A stretch of 38,022 bases of DNA from Utricularia gibba (lineage: Eukaryota > Streptophyta > Magnoliopsida > Lamiales > Lentibulariaceae): assembly GCA_002189035.1 (NCBI GenBank), contig NEEC01000063.1, positions 1-38,022 of the forward strand, read 5' to 3'. Each line of letters opens with the position of its first letter. Positions within the stretch are counted from its first letter, which is position 1. Shown here in pieces: positions 21,397-31,401 of the stretch. The notes below the pieces were generated by a model. It had not been told where the DNA came from. It worked only from the letters and a program-made list of their open reading frames with translations, and did not search any database. The position numbers were made by a program, and so were the translations under genes.

Positions 21397-22433
21397 TGTT
21401 AAGTGTCATTTTCTTACTACTTCTTAGGTTGTTTTTATGTTTAAATGTAATTAAAAGTATTTAATTAAGAGTATATGATATGAGATTTAGGTTTTTATCT
21501 AATTTAAGGTAATTATCCTAAATCTTGTATTTTATCTAATAATTTTGTTAGTTTTAATCAAATTTTTCTAGATTCACACACATGGCAAGAAGTGAGAGAA
21601 AGAGGGCAGTAGATGGCGACAAATTGAATCTTCTGAACTGAAATCTGCTTGATTTCCGTAAGATTGCAGACACCTAATCATGAGCCTTGACGTGCGGAAC
21701 ACGGGATTTTCTAACAGGCGACATCATTAGCGCACCAATGTCACAGTAGACGTTTGCTTACAAGTCATCCTAAGTCCAGTAGAACCACAAGGACACGAAA
21801 ACTGAGACAAGATGGTTCAACTCAGTTCAGTTGGAGGAAGCAGAGAGTAGAGTAGTTAGTTTAGTTTAGACTTTTGTTTCTCTCTCTAAAGTATTTTCTT
21901 CTAGCTTCTCTCTAGAATCTTGTTTTCGTTTCATGTAGTTTGTATGGCCATTCACGACTAGAAACTTCTGTTTCTGAATGAGGATACTCCAAGATCGATA
22001 TTTCGTTAACTTATCTTCATCTCTTCTTTCAATCCGAACGGGTTCCGTATGTTTTCGCGTAACTGTATTATAGTCTTTCTATAACAGTCCCCTTATTTAA
22101 GATTCATGGTTAGCTTATCACTACCCGCGGATTTTGAAGAGGAGTAAGGTGGAGAGAACCAACTCATGCCCTTTTGGCAGGAGGAAGACAACGTTTTGTT
22201 TGTGGCCGTACCTCAAGATTAATGGACAGGTAGTGACCTCGTATTTGTACTCATTAGGTCATTGGCAACACTCGGGCACATGCGCGCAATTCAGCCATGA
22301 GGGTATGCTGGCAGGACCTCTTATTCTCACGTTCGTCCAAGGAGGAGCAACATTTGGCTATTCCTGTGCCTTCTTGCAAGAGAGTGTAAGGGAGAGGGTA
22401 GACAATTCTTTACTCCTATAACCGAGTACTCGA
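21397..22433 (+). repeat. LTR-like direct repeat, copy 2
   Basis: Collinear with 16594-17622 and in the same orientation, starting TGTTAAGTGTC and ending CCGAGTACTCG. Differences are mostly substitutions and short indels spread evenly, consistent with an old insertion. Confidence 0.55.
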
Positions 22434-22752
22434 GAAGACCAGGGAAGAGTGAAGATGCAACGAGCATAGCTGGACAGGATTCCAAACCAAGGAACATTTA
22501 CTTTATTTAAGGTTGATCGCTTACGTTTACTTCTGCTGTTTGTTTAAAACTCTCTTACCCCTTACTCAATCTTCATCATTTACGTTTCTCGCACCTTTTA
22601 CTTCCAAACCCGTTTATAAATCGTGACAGTTATATTCGGTGTACCTCATCTTTCACTTAAAAACAACTCCCTGTGTTTGACACCCGTACTACGCTTTTAT
22701 GTTTTATGAGTTTTAAAAATATTTAAATTTGTTGTGGAAAACAACACACATC
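22434..22752. other. Retroelement-like tail after LTR-like repeat 2
   Basis: Contains AACTCCCTGTGTTTGACACCC (22667-22687), close to a motif I recall from plant retroelement leaders. No coding frame. It abuts the second palindromic copy at about 22753. Confidence 0.35.
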
Positions 22753-23830
22753 ATGGATAATCTTTATTTAATAATTTTAATGTTACAAATATAAATTTCC
22801 AAAACAAAATTCATTTATGTAAATATTACAAAAAAATTTGTACATAAATGACTTTTTATGTACAAAAAAAATATTAATTATGATATTTATAATATAATAT
22901 ATACATATAAAAAGTAAGATATATAATTTTAAAATTCTAATATAAACAGTTCACATGATGAATAATTTTTTAAAGAGTGTTTTTTACAATGGTAACTTTT
23001 CAAAATGACTCACGGCCACATAGTGTGTGAGCCCTACTTACACCGACTTGCAGCATGCCTACTCTACCCTGGGCCGATTACCATTAGATGTCGACATATA
23101 GAGCATGTTATAGAAACCGCGATTCAACGAAGGACAGGTAGCCGTCCACGTGTGGATAATTAGACTAGTATATATAGCACCAGGTGCGAAGCCTATATAA
23201 AATCAACTAGTCTATTTTCATTTTATTATCCACACATGGACTAGGGGGTGTCCTTCCTTGAAGCGCCGTCTCTATCACATGCTCTATATGCTGGCACCTA
23301 GTGGTAACTGGCCCCTCATTACACTTTAAAAATATAAATTGTTAATTCATGATTCTATTAAATATTCTTACCCAAAAGATGGCCCCCCTCATGGGGCCAT
23401 CACAGCAGATTGGGTAGTTGAATAACTTGCCCGCCAATGTATAGATTTCATCTGCCTACATTTTGTGATGCAAGGTTTAATCATCCCACCTTCTTATATA
23501 GTGTTGAGAAGAAAAATCTATATAATAAAAAGTTTATGTTTTTTGAAAAATATTACACTTTAATCATGCGCATTACAAAACTCATAACATTGCACTAGTA
23601 ATTCTAAAAAAAATTGTAATATGTATTTTGTAATTTCACTTTAACAAAAGTCGCTATGTTGTGTAAATAATCTGAAAAAAGTTGTAATATGTGATTTTTG
23701 ATACTTGAAAAAATTTACTAAGAAATAGCAAAAAATGTTAGAAAAATTTCTATAAAATATTTGAAAAGTCAAGGGCAAAGAATGAAGTGAAGGGACATGT
23801 ACAAAATTTCTATAGAATATTTTGTACTAA
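22753..23830 (+). mobile_element. Palindromic element, second copy (outer ends shortened)
   Basis: Direct repeat of 19499-20615, with long near-identical blocks (for example TAATATAATATATACATATA, CTACTTACACCGACTTGCAG, ATTCATGATTCTATTAAAT). The left inner arm is shortened by a deletion before the centre, so the centre reads GACTAGTATATATAGCACC directly after the CACGTGTGG box. The outermost inverted ends of the first copy are missing. Confidence 0.65.
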
Positions 23831-24354
23831 AGATTAGTATTTGTGTATGAAGTTCAGTAAATCAAATAATACTCCTAATATTAACCAACTTTAAGTCCAA
23901 TAGCAAAGTTTTAAAACTAGAGACATGACATAAATTTCATGCAGAAACCAATCAGCAGGACATGTAGCACAAAGAGGGAAGTCAATGAGTGCAATTTTCA
24001 TCGCCTCATATTATAGATTCAAAATAGGAACAACATGGTTGTAAGAAACTGTACTTGTATTGGAAAATGATAAGAAGAGAAATATAGATTTTTTGGACAG
24101 AGAGCAACCACGAAAAAAGAGTGTGAGGGATGAGGTGGGGGGAGAATACAATGATCAGTAGGATATGATTTTCAGCAGAAGAACCTTTAACTTAAAGTTG
24201 ATAATTGAAAACCCATTTTATCACTAATAGATCATAAATATTAGCACACAAAAGATAAAAATTTATTTCTTTTTTTTTTCTAGTTTGCTGAATATTCTAT
24301 CTTTGCAGTGTTCCTCTTATGATATTTCTTACAATTTCTTCAGTTTATGTCTTT
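23831..24354. other. Non-coding spacer upstream of XBAT31 fragment
   Basis: Not repeated elsewhere in the window. No coding frame or RNA gene seen. Confidence 0.45.
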
Positions 24355-24745
24355 GCACGAAGTGAGCTCCTCCAAGCCTTGAAAATCATGCAAATCAAGC
24401 AGCTTCAAGAGCTTATCAATCATTAAAACGAGCCGTGGCTCAGGTAGAGTTGACGTCGATGTCCAACTGCTCGATAAGCCTCTGCTTTTAGGCCCTGATA
24501 CATAGCAATATACGGAAGATGCATTTTGCCGTCGAAGGAAATAGGCGCTGCAACTATTATAATGAATTAAATTAAAATATTTATAAAACAAAATAATAAT
24601 TATTTATTTTTAGAAATGTCATAATTTTTTTAATAAAAAATATTAAATTGAATCAAGGACACTGGCCTCCACTCCTTCCGTACATCTCTAATATATTTTT
24701 TTTTATTTCTAAATTTTGAATTATTTATGATTAATATTTTCTTTT
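24355..24745 (+). pseudogene. Duplicated 3' fragment of the XBAT31-like gene
   Basis: Matches 13290-13662: the last about 50 codons of the XBAT31-like gene (EVSSSKP, SSSFKSLS, RGSGRV, LDKP, LGPDT then TAG) and about 240 bases of its 3' flank (GATACATAGCAATATACGG, TTATTTATTTTTAGAAATG, CCGTACATCTCTAATAT). An in-frame TGA follows KP, so it cannot code. It is not simply a degraded daughter: it retains short stretches absent from the gene copy (for example about 24526-24545 and about 24645-24660), so both have changed since duplication. It directly abuts the TIM9 promoter. Confidence 0.9.
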
Positions 24746-24759
24746 CTATGTTTTGAGCC

Positions 24760-24868
24760 GGCCCATTTAAAGAAGCGTTGGGCTGGTTTGATTAATTATC
24801 GAACGTTGCCTTTTAGGGTACCCAATGCTGCCGAACCGCAAGCTGCACGCGGATGTCTTAAACCCTAG
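24760..24868 (+). promoter_or_regulatory. TIM9 promoter: two site II motifs plus telo-box
   Basis: GGCCCATTT (24760-24768; rc site II TGGGCC, also matching the UP1 motif GGCCCAWWW), TGGGCT (24779-24784) and AAACCCTAG (24860-24868) lie within 135 bases of the TIM9 ATG. Site II clusters with telo-boxes are characteristic of plant nuclear genes for ribosomal and mitochondrial proteins, where TCP-family factors bind site II. Confidence 0.65.
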
Positions 24869-24894
24869 CTGGGGTGCGAGTGTCGTCGGCGATC

Positions 24895-25595
24895 ATGGAT
24901 AGCTGTTCTGTACCTGGAGGCATTTCATCTCTTTCCGAAGCAGACAATGATCGAATCGCAAAAATGATAGATCAGTTTCAGACGCGGGACAGGTAAAAGG
25001 CTTTTGAGCTGTGTAGTGTTTTTGGCCCGTTCGTGATTTGGGAGGCTTGGTGATCTTTGAACGACGCTTGCGTGAGTGTAGGTTGCTTCAGAGAATTTAG
25101 GTTGCATGAATTTGTTAGATGTTATGCAACTTTGTACATGAAGCTATAACGAGCATTCTCCTTATAAACCAGGGCATCATTTGTTTTTACTGTGCATCTG
25201 GACGTTAAGGGAATGACACTTTTTATTCAAGATTATGAATCTTGTGTGAACGCTGTTTTTGTTCTTTCATTGATGCGAATAGACATACTCTGAATCGGCG
25301 AAAATGTTTGGCGATTGCTACTGAGTTTGTATGTGGTTTCTTGTCATGTTTCCATTATTTTTCTTTGGTGTTACACTGATGCTTCATGATTTGTGTTTCC
25401 AGTCTGAAGACATACAATATGCTTGTAGAGCGATGCTTCAACGGTTGTGTGCACAGCTTTTACCGCAAGTCCCTGGGCAAACAAGAAGAGAACTGTGTCA
25501 GGCACTGCGTTGAAAAGTTTCTTAGGCTTTCTATGAGGGTGTCAATACAGTTTGCTGAAATGAATCAGGCACAGCAGGATGGGTATCATGCCTGA
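24895..25595 (+). CDS. TIM9: Mitochondrial intermembrane-space chaperone Tim9
   Basis: Small TIM chaperone; with Tim10 it escorts hydrophobic precursors across the intermembrane space to the TIM22 translocase. Two exons: 24895-24992 and 25403-25595 (TGA 25593-25595), 96 aa, the usual length for plant Tim9. The twin CX3C motifs that form the two disulphides are CFNGC and CVRHC. Family signatures: IAKMIDQFQTRD, YNMLVERCF, KQEENCVRHCVEKFL and SMRVSIQFAEMNQ. There is no cleavable presequence, as expected for MIA-dependent import. Intron phase (AG/T) is consistent. Intact. The promoter carries site II and telo-box motifs. Confidence 0.95.
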
Positions 25596-26135
25596 TGCTT
25601 TCACGAGTTCTGGAAGTTCATGTCCTCATCAACACCTAGCTATTGCTGTAGCACACGGTGCAAGGGAAGGGAAAATCTACGGTTGCATGAAGATAGCATT
25701 ATTTGTTATTCTTGCAGACCCTTTCTGCTTTCTCCCTTTCCACAGTGCAAAGCAAAGTTTTATAAAGTGTCACACATCCATGGGATGGAGCGGCAGATGC
25801 ATTGTGTGGAAGCAACATTCATGGAGACTTAACCAAACCAGCTCTAGGTACAGTTCTGATTCGATAGCCTGAGCTCGTGTAACTTTTTGAATGTGCTGGA
25901 AGTTTTAAACATATTATGAGAATTCGATTTCTTATTCCACCAAGAAATCCAAGATTCATATCAATTGTGATTCTGTCACATTCTAATGCACAGTAGTCGA
26001 TGAATGTTTGGTACATAAGAATCAGACGGGTACAAAGCTATTTGCAAAAAGAGAAAAAGTACAAAAATCTTATTTGTTTGATTGAACCAGCGAAAGTAAA
26101 AATTTGCATTCTCAGATCCGGCTTGTACTTCCCAT
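25596..26135. other. Convergent 3' region of TIM9 and the DUF506 gene
   Basis: About 540 bases of presumed 3' UTRs. The frames at 25579, 25620 and 25819 show no family resemblance. Confidence 0.45.
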
Positions 26136-27162
26136 CTAATGATCTCTGATTGAACGAAGGGATTGATGTGCTACACAACTATGTGAAGGAGAATATGTTT
26201 GTGTGTCAGGAGACACTATTCTTTTGCAGGGAGTTTCCCATTTGGCTGCTAAATAATTCAAGGATCTCCAAGGAGGAAGAGGCATTGAGTTTTGTGTGAG
26301 AGAGCATGTTGCTGCATCCACCATGATTCGAAGAATCTGCTTTAGCTTTGCCATGTTTCCAACGAAGATCGGGGGAAGAGAATCAAGGACTGTGCTGTAT
26401 GGCTGCACGGCTCGAGCTATCTGAAAATGGCGTCGGAAATCAACCTCGATAATGCATTTCTCTGGTTCTCCATAGCCCCTCTGGTCTAACACATCTATAT
26501 ACTCATGCTGCCCTGAGATTTGATGATAATTAGTGAATAACTGCTGACAATCTAGGGCATGTTTTTGAACAGGTTAAGCTACCTCCAGGGTATTTGCCAA
26601 CGCCTTCCCATTTGGAAACGCACAGAGCTGCATTGTAACCAGATGATCGCAGGGCCTTCACCAAGGAATGCAGAACGCCGTTTGAGTCGCAAGGCCCCCG
26701 CATTTCGAACTGCGCCGACTCCGGCATCGAGAGAATCTGCGACCTGGTTACCTCCATCAGTTCGTTCTCATATTTATCCGACGATCGCAAGCAGACCTGC
26801 AAGTTCAGCACCACCGTATTCCTCAGAGAAGGCTCTACCATTTCCGATAACGCTGCCGATCAATCTACTGCTGTTATACAACTGACCGAAATCCTTTCAG
26901 CGTGGTACAGAAGGTCAGAGAAACCGCCATCGGAATCGGGACTGCACCACGGCTCCATCGTGTCGGCGCTTCCGATCTCTAGGAAGTCTTCCACCATGGC
27001 AGCCAAATCCAGGTCGCTCCCCGTCCTCGGGTATGAGTGCCGCCTGGCAGCGGCGGCCGGTTCTCGGCTCCGCATCCCCGAGTCCTGGATGTTGAACGGT
27101 TGAGCAGTGGCGTGCTTTGAAGAGGTTTTAAAAAGAAGCGCGTTGGGCGAGCAGTTGACCAA
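26136..27162 (-). CDS. DUF506 (PDDEXK-like) family protein with in-frame stop
   Basis: Plant family of unknown biochemical function with a PDDEXK-nuclease-like fold; some Arabidopsis members repress root-hair growth and bind calmodulin. Minus-strand exons: 27162-26583 and 26512-26136, with a 70-base intron. The C-terminal core is typical: GYNAALCVSKWEG, HEYIDVL, KCIIEVDFRRHFQIARAVQ, YSTVLDSLPPIFVG, LKQILRIMVDAA, PLPPWRSLNYLAAKW. The N-terminal part (VEDFLEIGS, GGFSDLLYHAE) also fits the family. A TGA at 26862-26860 interrupts the frame between SCITAVD and SAALSEMVEP, with the same frame on both sides, so one indel does not explain it. An intron removing the stop would need to be about 30 bases, too short. 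It may be a pseudogene, a base error, or use the Met at 26841 as a shorter start. Confidence 0.75.
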
Positions 27163-27560
27163 GTTCCAGGGAAACTTCCCAAACGCGTTTCCTCAGAAAA
27201 CAGTTTGGGAGGCTATAAATAGAATATTAAGTGCATCCTCAAGATAATAATAGTTTTATTCATTTTCATTGCGTTAATTTATTATGAAAATGAACATTTT
27301 ATTAATTAAATTCTCCACTTTATTCATGACCTTGACATTCATCAGTGTGAGTGCAATTATTTTCTAATCTAAAATTGAAAAGGAAAATAATAAATATTTT
27401 TTTAGTTGTGCATTAACTTCATTTTTACTTGTAATTTTATCAAAATATTTTTAATTTATTCCTCAATTTTGAAATTTATTTTTATTTCCAGAAATTTCAT
27501 CTTAAAATTTTATTATTATTATTTTAAAAAATGAGTGGTAAAAAAAATTAGTAATTTAAT
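27163..27560. other. AT-rich intergenic region between DUF506 and XS/XH genes
   Basis: Mostly A/T without features. It must hold two divergent promoters. TATAAATAG at 27214-27222 could be a TATA box, but its direction is unclear. Confidence 0.4.
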
Positions 27561-27650
27561 TTTGGGTTAAACCCTGTCTACCGACGCTTCCCCTGCCACC
27601 TTTCGTAGCGTTCGCAATTCACTGACTGGGGCTTTTTCAGCGTTTATTAG

Positions 27651-28221
27651 GTGAGTGCTTGGGTTTTAGGTTGGGATCAGGTGACGGAGTAAGGTTTTGA
27701 GGTTCTTTTTTTCTTGGAATTGGTTGTCATCAGGTGACTACGGTTTTTCCATTGACGACAAAACCCATTGGGTAATGTTTCGTTCTTTTGCGCTATCTAT
27801 GGTCATCTTAAAGTAGCCGATAGTTCTTTCATTTTCTTTTTGCGTAGGGTTCATCTCGTTGCGAAATCCATCATTTTTACCTAATTATGGACAGTAAAGT
27901 GGCACAGGAGCTGAAATGAATCTGCTAAAGTGTTTCCTAGTAGCTCGTTCTCCGGCGTTTAATCAGTGTGCGTCGAAGGCTTTTCTGGGAATTTGATTTT
28001 GTTATCAGTGTGAATGATGTGCAACAAAAATTCTGGTCATTTTGGTTTCAATTTCATGCTTGTATAAATGGATTGATACAAACAAATTCTTCATTTGGGA
28101 TTTTCATTATGTTTGATGGAGATATGGTAAGCTTCTTTACGATCTTATTTCCTTAATGTACTTTTCAGTTGCCTATTACCTTCGGTTATGATCTTTTTTT
28201 GTCTCCTTCATTTGTCAGCAG
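27651..28221 (+). other. Likely 5' UTR intron of the XS/XH gene
   Basis: A good donor (TTAG/GTGAGTGC) at 27651 and a T-rich acceptor (TTTGTCAGCAG) ending at 28218 or 28221, just ahead of the ATG at 28228, suggest a leader intron of about 570 bases. The frame at 27968-28156 lies inside it. Transcript data would settle it. Confidence 0.5.
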
Positions 28222-28227
28222 TGGAAG

Positions 28228-31004
28228 ATGTCTCATGCAAGAGACTGGAAGCATGCCAGGGAATCAGAGATCTACGATAAGTATTATAACGAGTTAATTA
28301 ATGAAAAAGTCAGGTGCATTAGTTCTAGGGGGTACTTCTATTGCCCTTATTGTCAGACTGATCGAAGGTATGAGCTGACTGAGTTAAAATCTCATGCATC
28401 TCGGATTTCTCGAGAATCAAAAAGTGCCAGTTTCAGGGACAAGGTAAAACATATGGGGTTGCTTGATTATCTGGATGTTCATAGGTCCTCAGAGTTGAAA
28501 CTTGGGAAATGTATGGAGGAAGGTAGTAAGAATGAGCTCAATCGTGGAGATGCAAGTACATGTGTATCTAATCATCCGAAGGCTGTGGACATTAAACCTG
28601 GGGGAATTTATGAAGAATCAGTGCAACGTGATTCAAATAATAAGAAATCGAGCAAAACGTCCATGAGGTTTGAGTTTGCTACCCGAAAAGAACATGGAAG
28701 TAAAGATGAACTGATGGTGTGGCCTTGGATGGCGATTGTTGCCAATATCCCTGTTCAGTTAGTTAATGGAAAATATGTGGGTGAAAGTGGCAATAAGATA
28801 AAAGAGGAATTTCTTCGTGAAGGACTCAATCCTTTAAAAGTCCATCCCTTATGGGATTACAGTGGCCATTCTGGGTTTGCGGTTGTTGATTTCAGTAAAG
28901 ATTGGGAAGGTTTCAATGATGCTCTGGCATTTGAGAAGGCATTTGAAATGCGTCAGCATGGGAAAAGGGATTGGTATGCAGCTACGCATAAGGGAGACAT
29001 GCTATATGGGTGGCTTGCACGTGAAGAAGAATATCGGTTGAAGGGACCTATAGGTAAGCATCTCCAAAAGAACGGGGACCTCCAAACAGTTTCAGAGATT
29101 CAAAAAGATAATCAGAGGAAGGAAAAATCCCTTCTGAACAATTTAGCCAATGTGTTGTCGTCAAAGGATGAGAAATGCAAGGAGATAAAGTGGAAGATTA
29201 CAAAGAAAGACAATTTCATCAAAAAGCTGTTGATGATGATGGAGGAGATGACTGAAAATTACAACAAAGGTTCTCCATTAATTTCTGCTGTTCTATTCCA
29301 TTTCTTATTTCAATATGCTGCAACTAAGAATCATCCCTTGTCTAACTATTGTGAAAGAGATGAAAAAGATCCAGGATAATGAATCTGATCGGCTACGGAG
29401 AATTTCAGAGGATCATATGAGAAGTAAATCCCATCTGGAGGCGCGGAGACAACAACTGAAGTCATGGGAAAAGGAATTGAATAAACTTCAAGTTCTGAAT
29501 GAGAGTGCATGGAGGAAGCTAGATAAACAAAAGAAAATGGTACCTTTTTTCCCTGTTTATTAGTTTTCCTGTCCCAATTGCTAAGCAAAGTCGCAGATGA
29601 TATCAAGATTCACTTCTTACTACTTTCACTTTCGTGTTTCAAGTATTCTCATTGTGTGACAGTGTGCAGACCTGGTCAAATGAATTATTCCCGTTTTGCT
29701 TTAACTTATATAATATATTCTGCTTTAAAACTACTATTTCATGAACGTGTCATCCTGATGCTGTGCAGAATGAGATGGCAATTATGGAACAAAAAAAGGC
29801 TGATGAGAAAATGGAAAAGCTTGCACAGGAACACAAGGTGTGGCTTAGCTCGTGTATTTAACTTCTTGACCCTTGTGACACAATAAATGCTGAGGCTTTT
29901 CCTCGAATTTCAGGAAGAGAAAGAGCGTCTGCAAAAAAAGATTATCGAACTAGAGAAAATGTTTGATCATAAACAGGCCCTGGAATTGCAGATAGAGCGC
30001 ATAAGGGGTGATCTTGAGGTGAGGAAATGTATCATTGCCCAAGGAGAAACTGAAGAGATAGAAAAGATGAATGCAATCAAAGGGGAACTTAATAGCATGG
30101 AAGAGGAACTAGAAATGCTGGACTCTCTTACTCAAGCAGTTATAGTAAATGAGAGAAAAGCAAACGATGAGCTGCAAGATGCTCGCAAGGAGCTAATAAA
30201 AGTCAGTTCCTATGAACTCCCTGCATTATTTTTCATGTTATACGTTATTTGGATAAAAGTATCAATTTTTCTTCTGTTTCTTCTGTTACACAATGGCTCT
30301 TAGGCATGACTTGCAGTGCTTGCATCAGGTGGCCTTGATGCTGAATCAGTGAGCATTCTTGGTTTAAACTGCCTTGTGGTTTGATGCATTGTAAATATCT
30401 GTTTGCCTTAGGGATTCAAAGCTAGCAAAGCTAACATATGTGTTAAACGAATGGGTGAACTTGATGGAAGGCCTTTTATTGCGCTGCAAAGAGGAACATC
30501 ACCGGTGAGGAAGATGTAGCAGAAAAAGCAGCACAGCTGTGCTCCTTGTGGGAAGACAGTCTCCGGGATCCGAACTGGCATCCCTATAAAATGGTTAAGG
30601 ATGGAGAAAGTTACAAGGTGATGACTTATATGACACAGATGCTTGAATATTTTATTTTACCCACCATTCAAGGATTCCTTTCGTGTTCTTTTTCGGAAAA
30701 GAAAAAGATATTGGAATTTATGTTTTACCCACAACTTTTTGATGTCCACCGCAAATTACACTTTCAGGAGATACTTGACAAAGATGATCAGAAAATAAGG
30801 GAACTTGAAGATGATCTGGGTGATGAAGTGTTTGTGGCTGTGACTACAGCCTTAAAGGAGTTGAATGAGTGTAACCCAAGTGGTAGATATCCGTTGCCCG
30901 AGTTGTGGAATCGCAGTGAGAATAGGAAGGCTTCTGTGATAGAGGGGATTGAATATTTGGTGAAACAGTGGAAGATCCACAAGCCGAAGCGTAAGAGGAA
31001 CTGA
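28228..31004 (+). CDS. XS-XH domain protein (FDM/IDN2/SGS3-like), RdDM factor
   Basis: Related to IDN2 and the FDM proteins, which bind double-stranded RNA with a 5' overhang and form complexes needed in RNA-directed DNA methylation. Exons: 28228-29269, 29358-29539, 29769-29837, 29914-30201, 30412-30617, 30768-31004 (TGA 31002-31004), about 674 aa. Order: zf-XS zinc finger at about residues 37-60 (FYCPYC...ELTELKSHAS), XS domain about 161-280 (WPWMAIVANIPV, LWDYSGHSGFAVVDFSKDW, LYGWLAREEEY), long coiled coil about 300-555 (EQKKADEKMEKLAQEHK, NERKANDELQDARKEL), XH domain to the end (KRMGELDGRPF, DVAEKAAQLCSLWEDSLRDP, NPSGRYPLPELWN). One base is missing near 30482-30484 (GCGCTGC where the family frame needs GCGGCTGC): exon 5 is 206 bases, one short of the phase needed. 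Otherwise intact. Confidence 0.93.
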
Positions 31005-31401
31005 TTGTAAGTACCTTTAACAGCAGGAACTGATTGCATGTACCTTAACAGCACTTCTCTGATCCTTTGTTTCCCACGTGATATTTGTACTCTTTGATGT
31101 GCTCAATGCCAATGGGTTTTTCGGTGCTTTTAAGCATACCTGCACCCTTTATGTGGTTTGAACCAGAGATGATTTATCGTAGATGATATGCTAAAACTTA
31201 AAGCTGCATACGGAACATGAGTTTTACGAGGGAAAGGAAAATGAACATAGTTGTGGAAGTTGCAAATCTCAACCTACTCAGCATAATACTGGCTGCAAAG
31301 GTTTTGTGCTTCTCAAACTATTTAGGTAGGTTGAATCCTGCTCAGTTCTTAATTTGCTTCCAAAGGTTTGTTTGCTTCTTCTTGCAGCCCTTAAAGTTGC
31401 T
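31005..31401. other. Convergent 3' region of XS/XH and GRAS genes
   Basis: 3' UTR sequence of two tail-to-tail genes. A short direct repeat lies just after the XS/XH stop (AACAGCAGGAACTGATTG and a nearby variant, 30998-31050). No gene seen. Confidence 0.5.

Noticed and set aside
24340-24591. Minus-strand 83-codon frame over the XBAT31 fragment
   Set aside because: The homology to XBAT31 is on the plus strand; this frame is its shadow.
26851-26880. A mini-intron that would remove the DUF506 stop
   Set aside because: The only phase-compatible GT...AG pair is about 30 bases apart, well below the minimum plant intron size.
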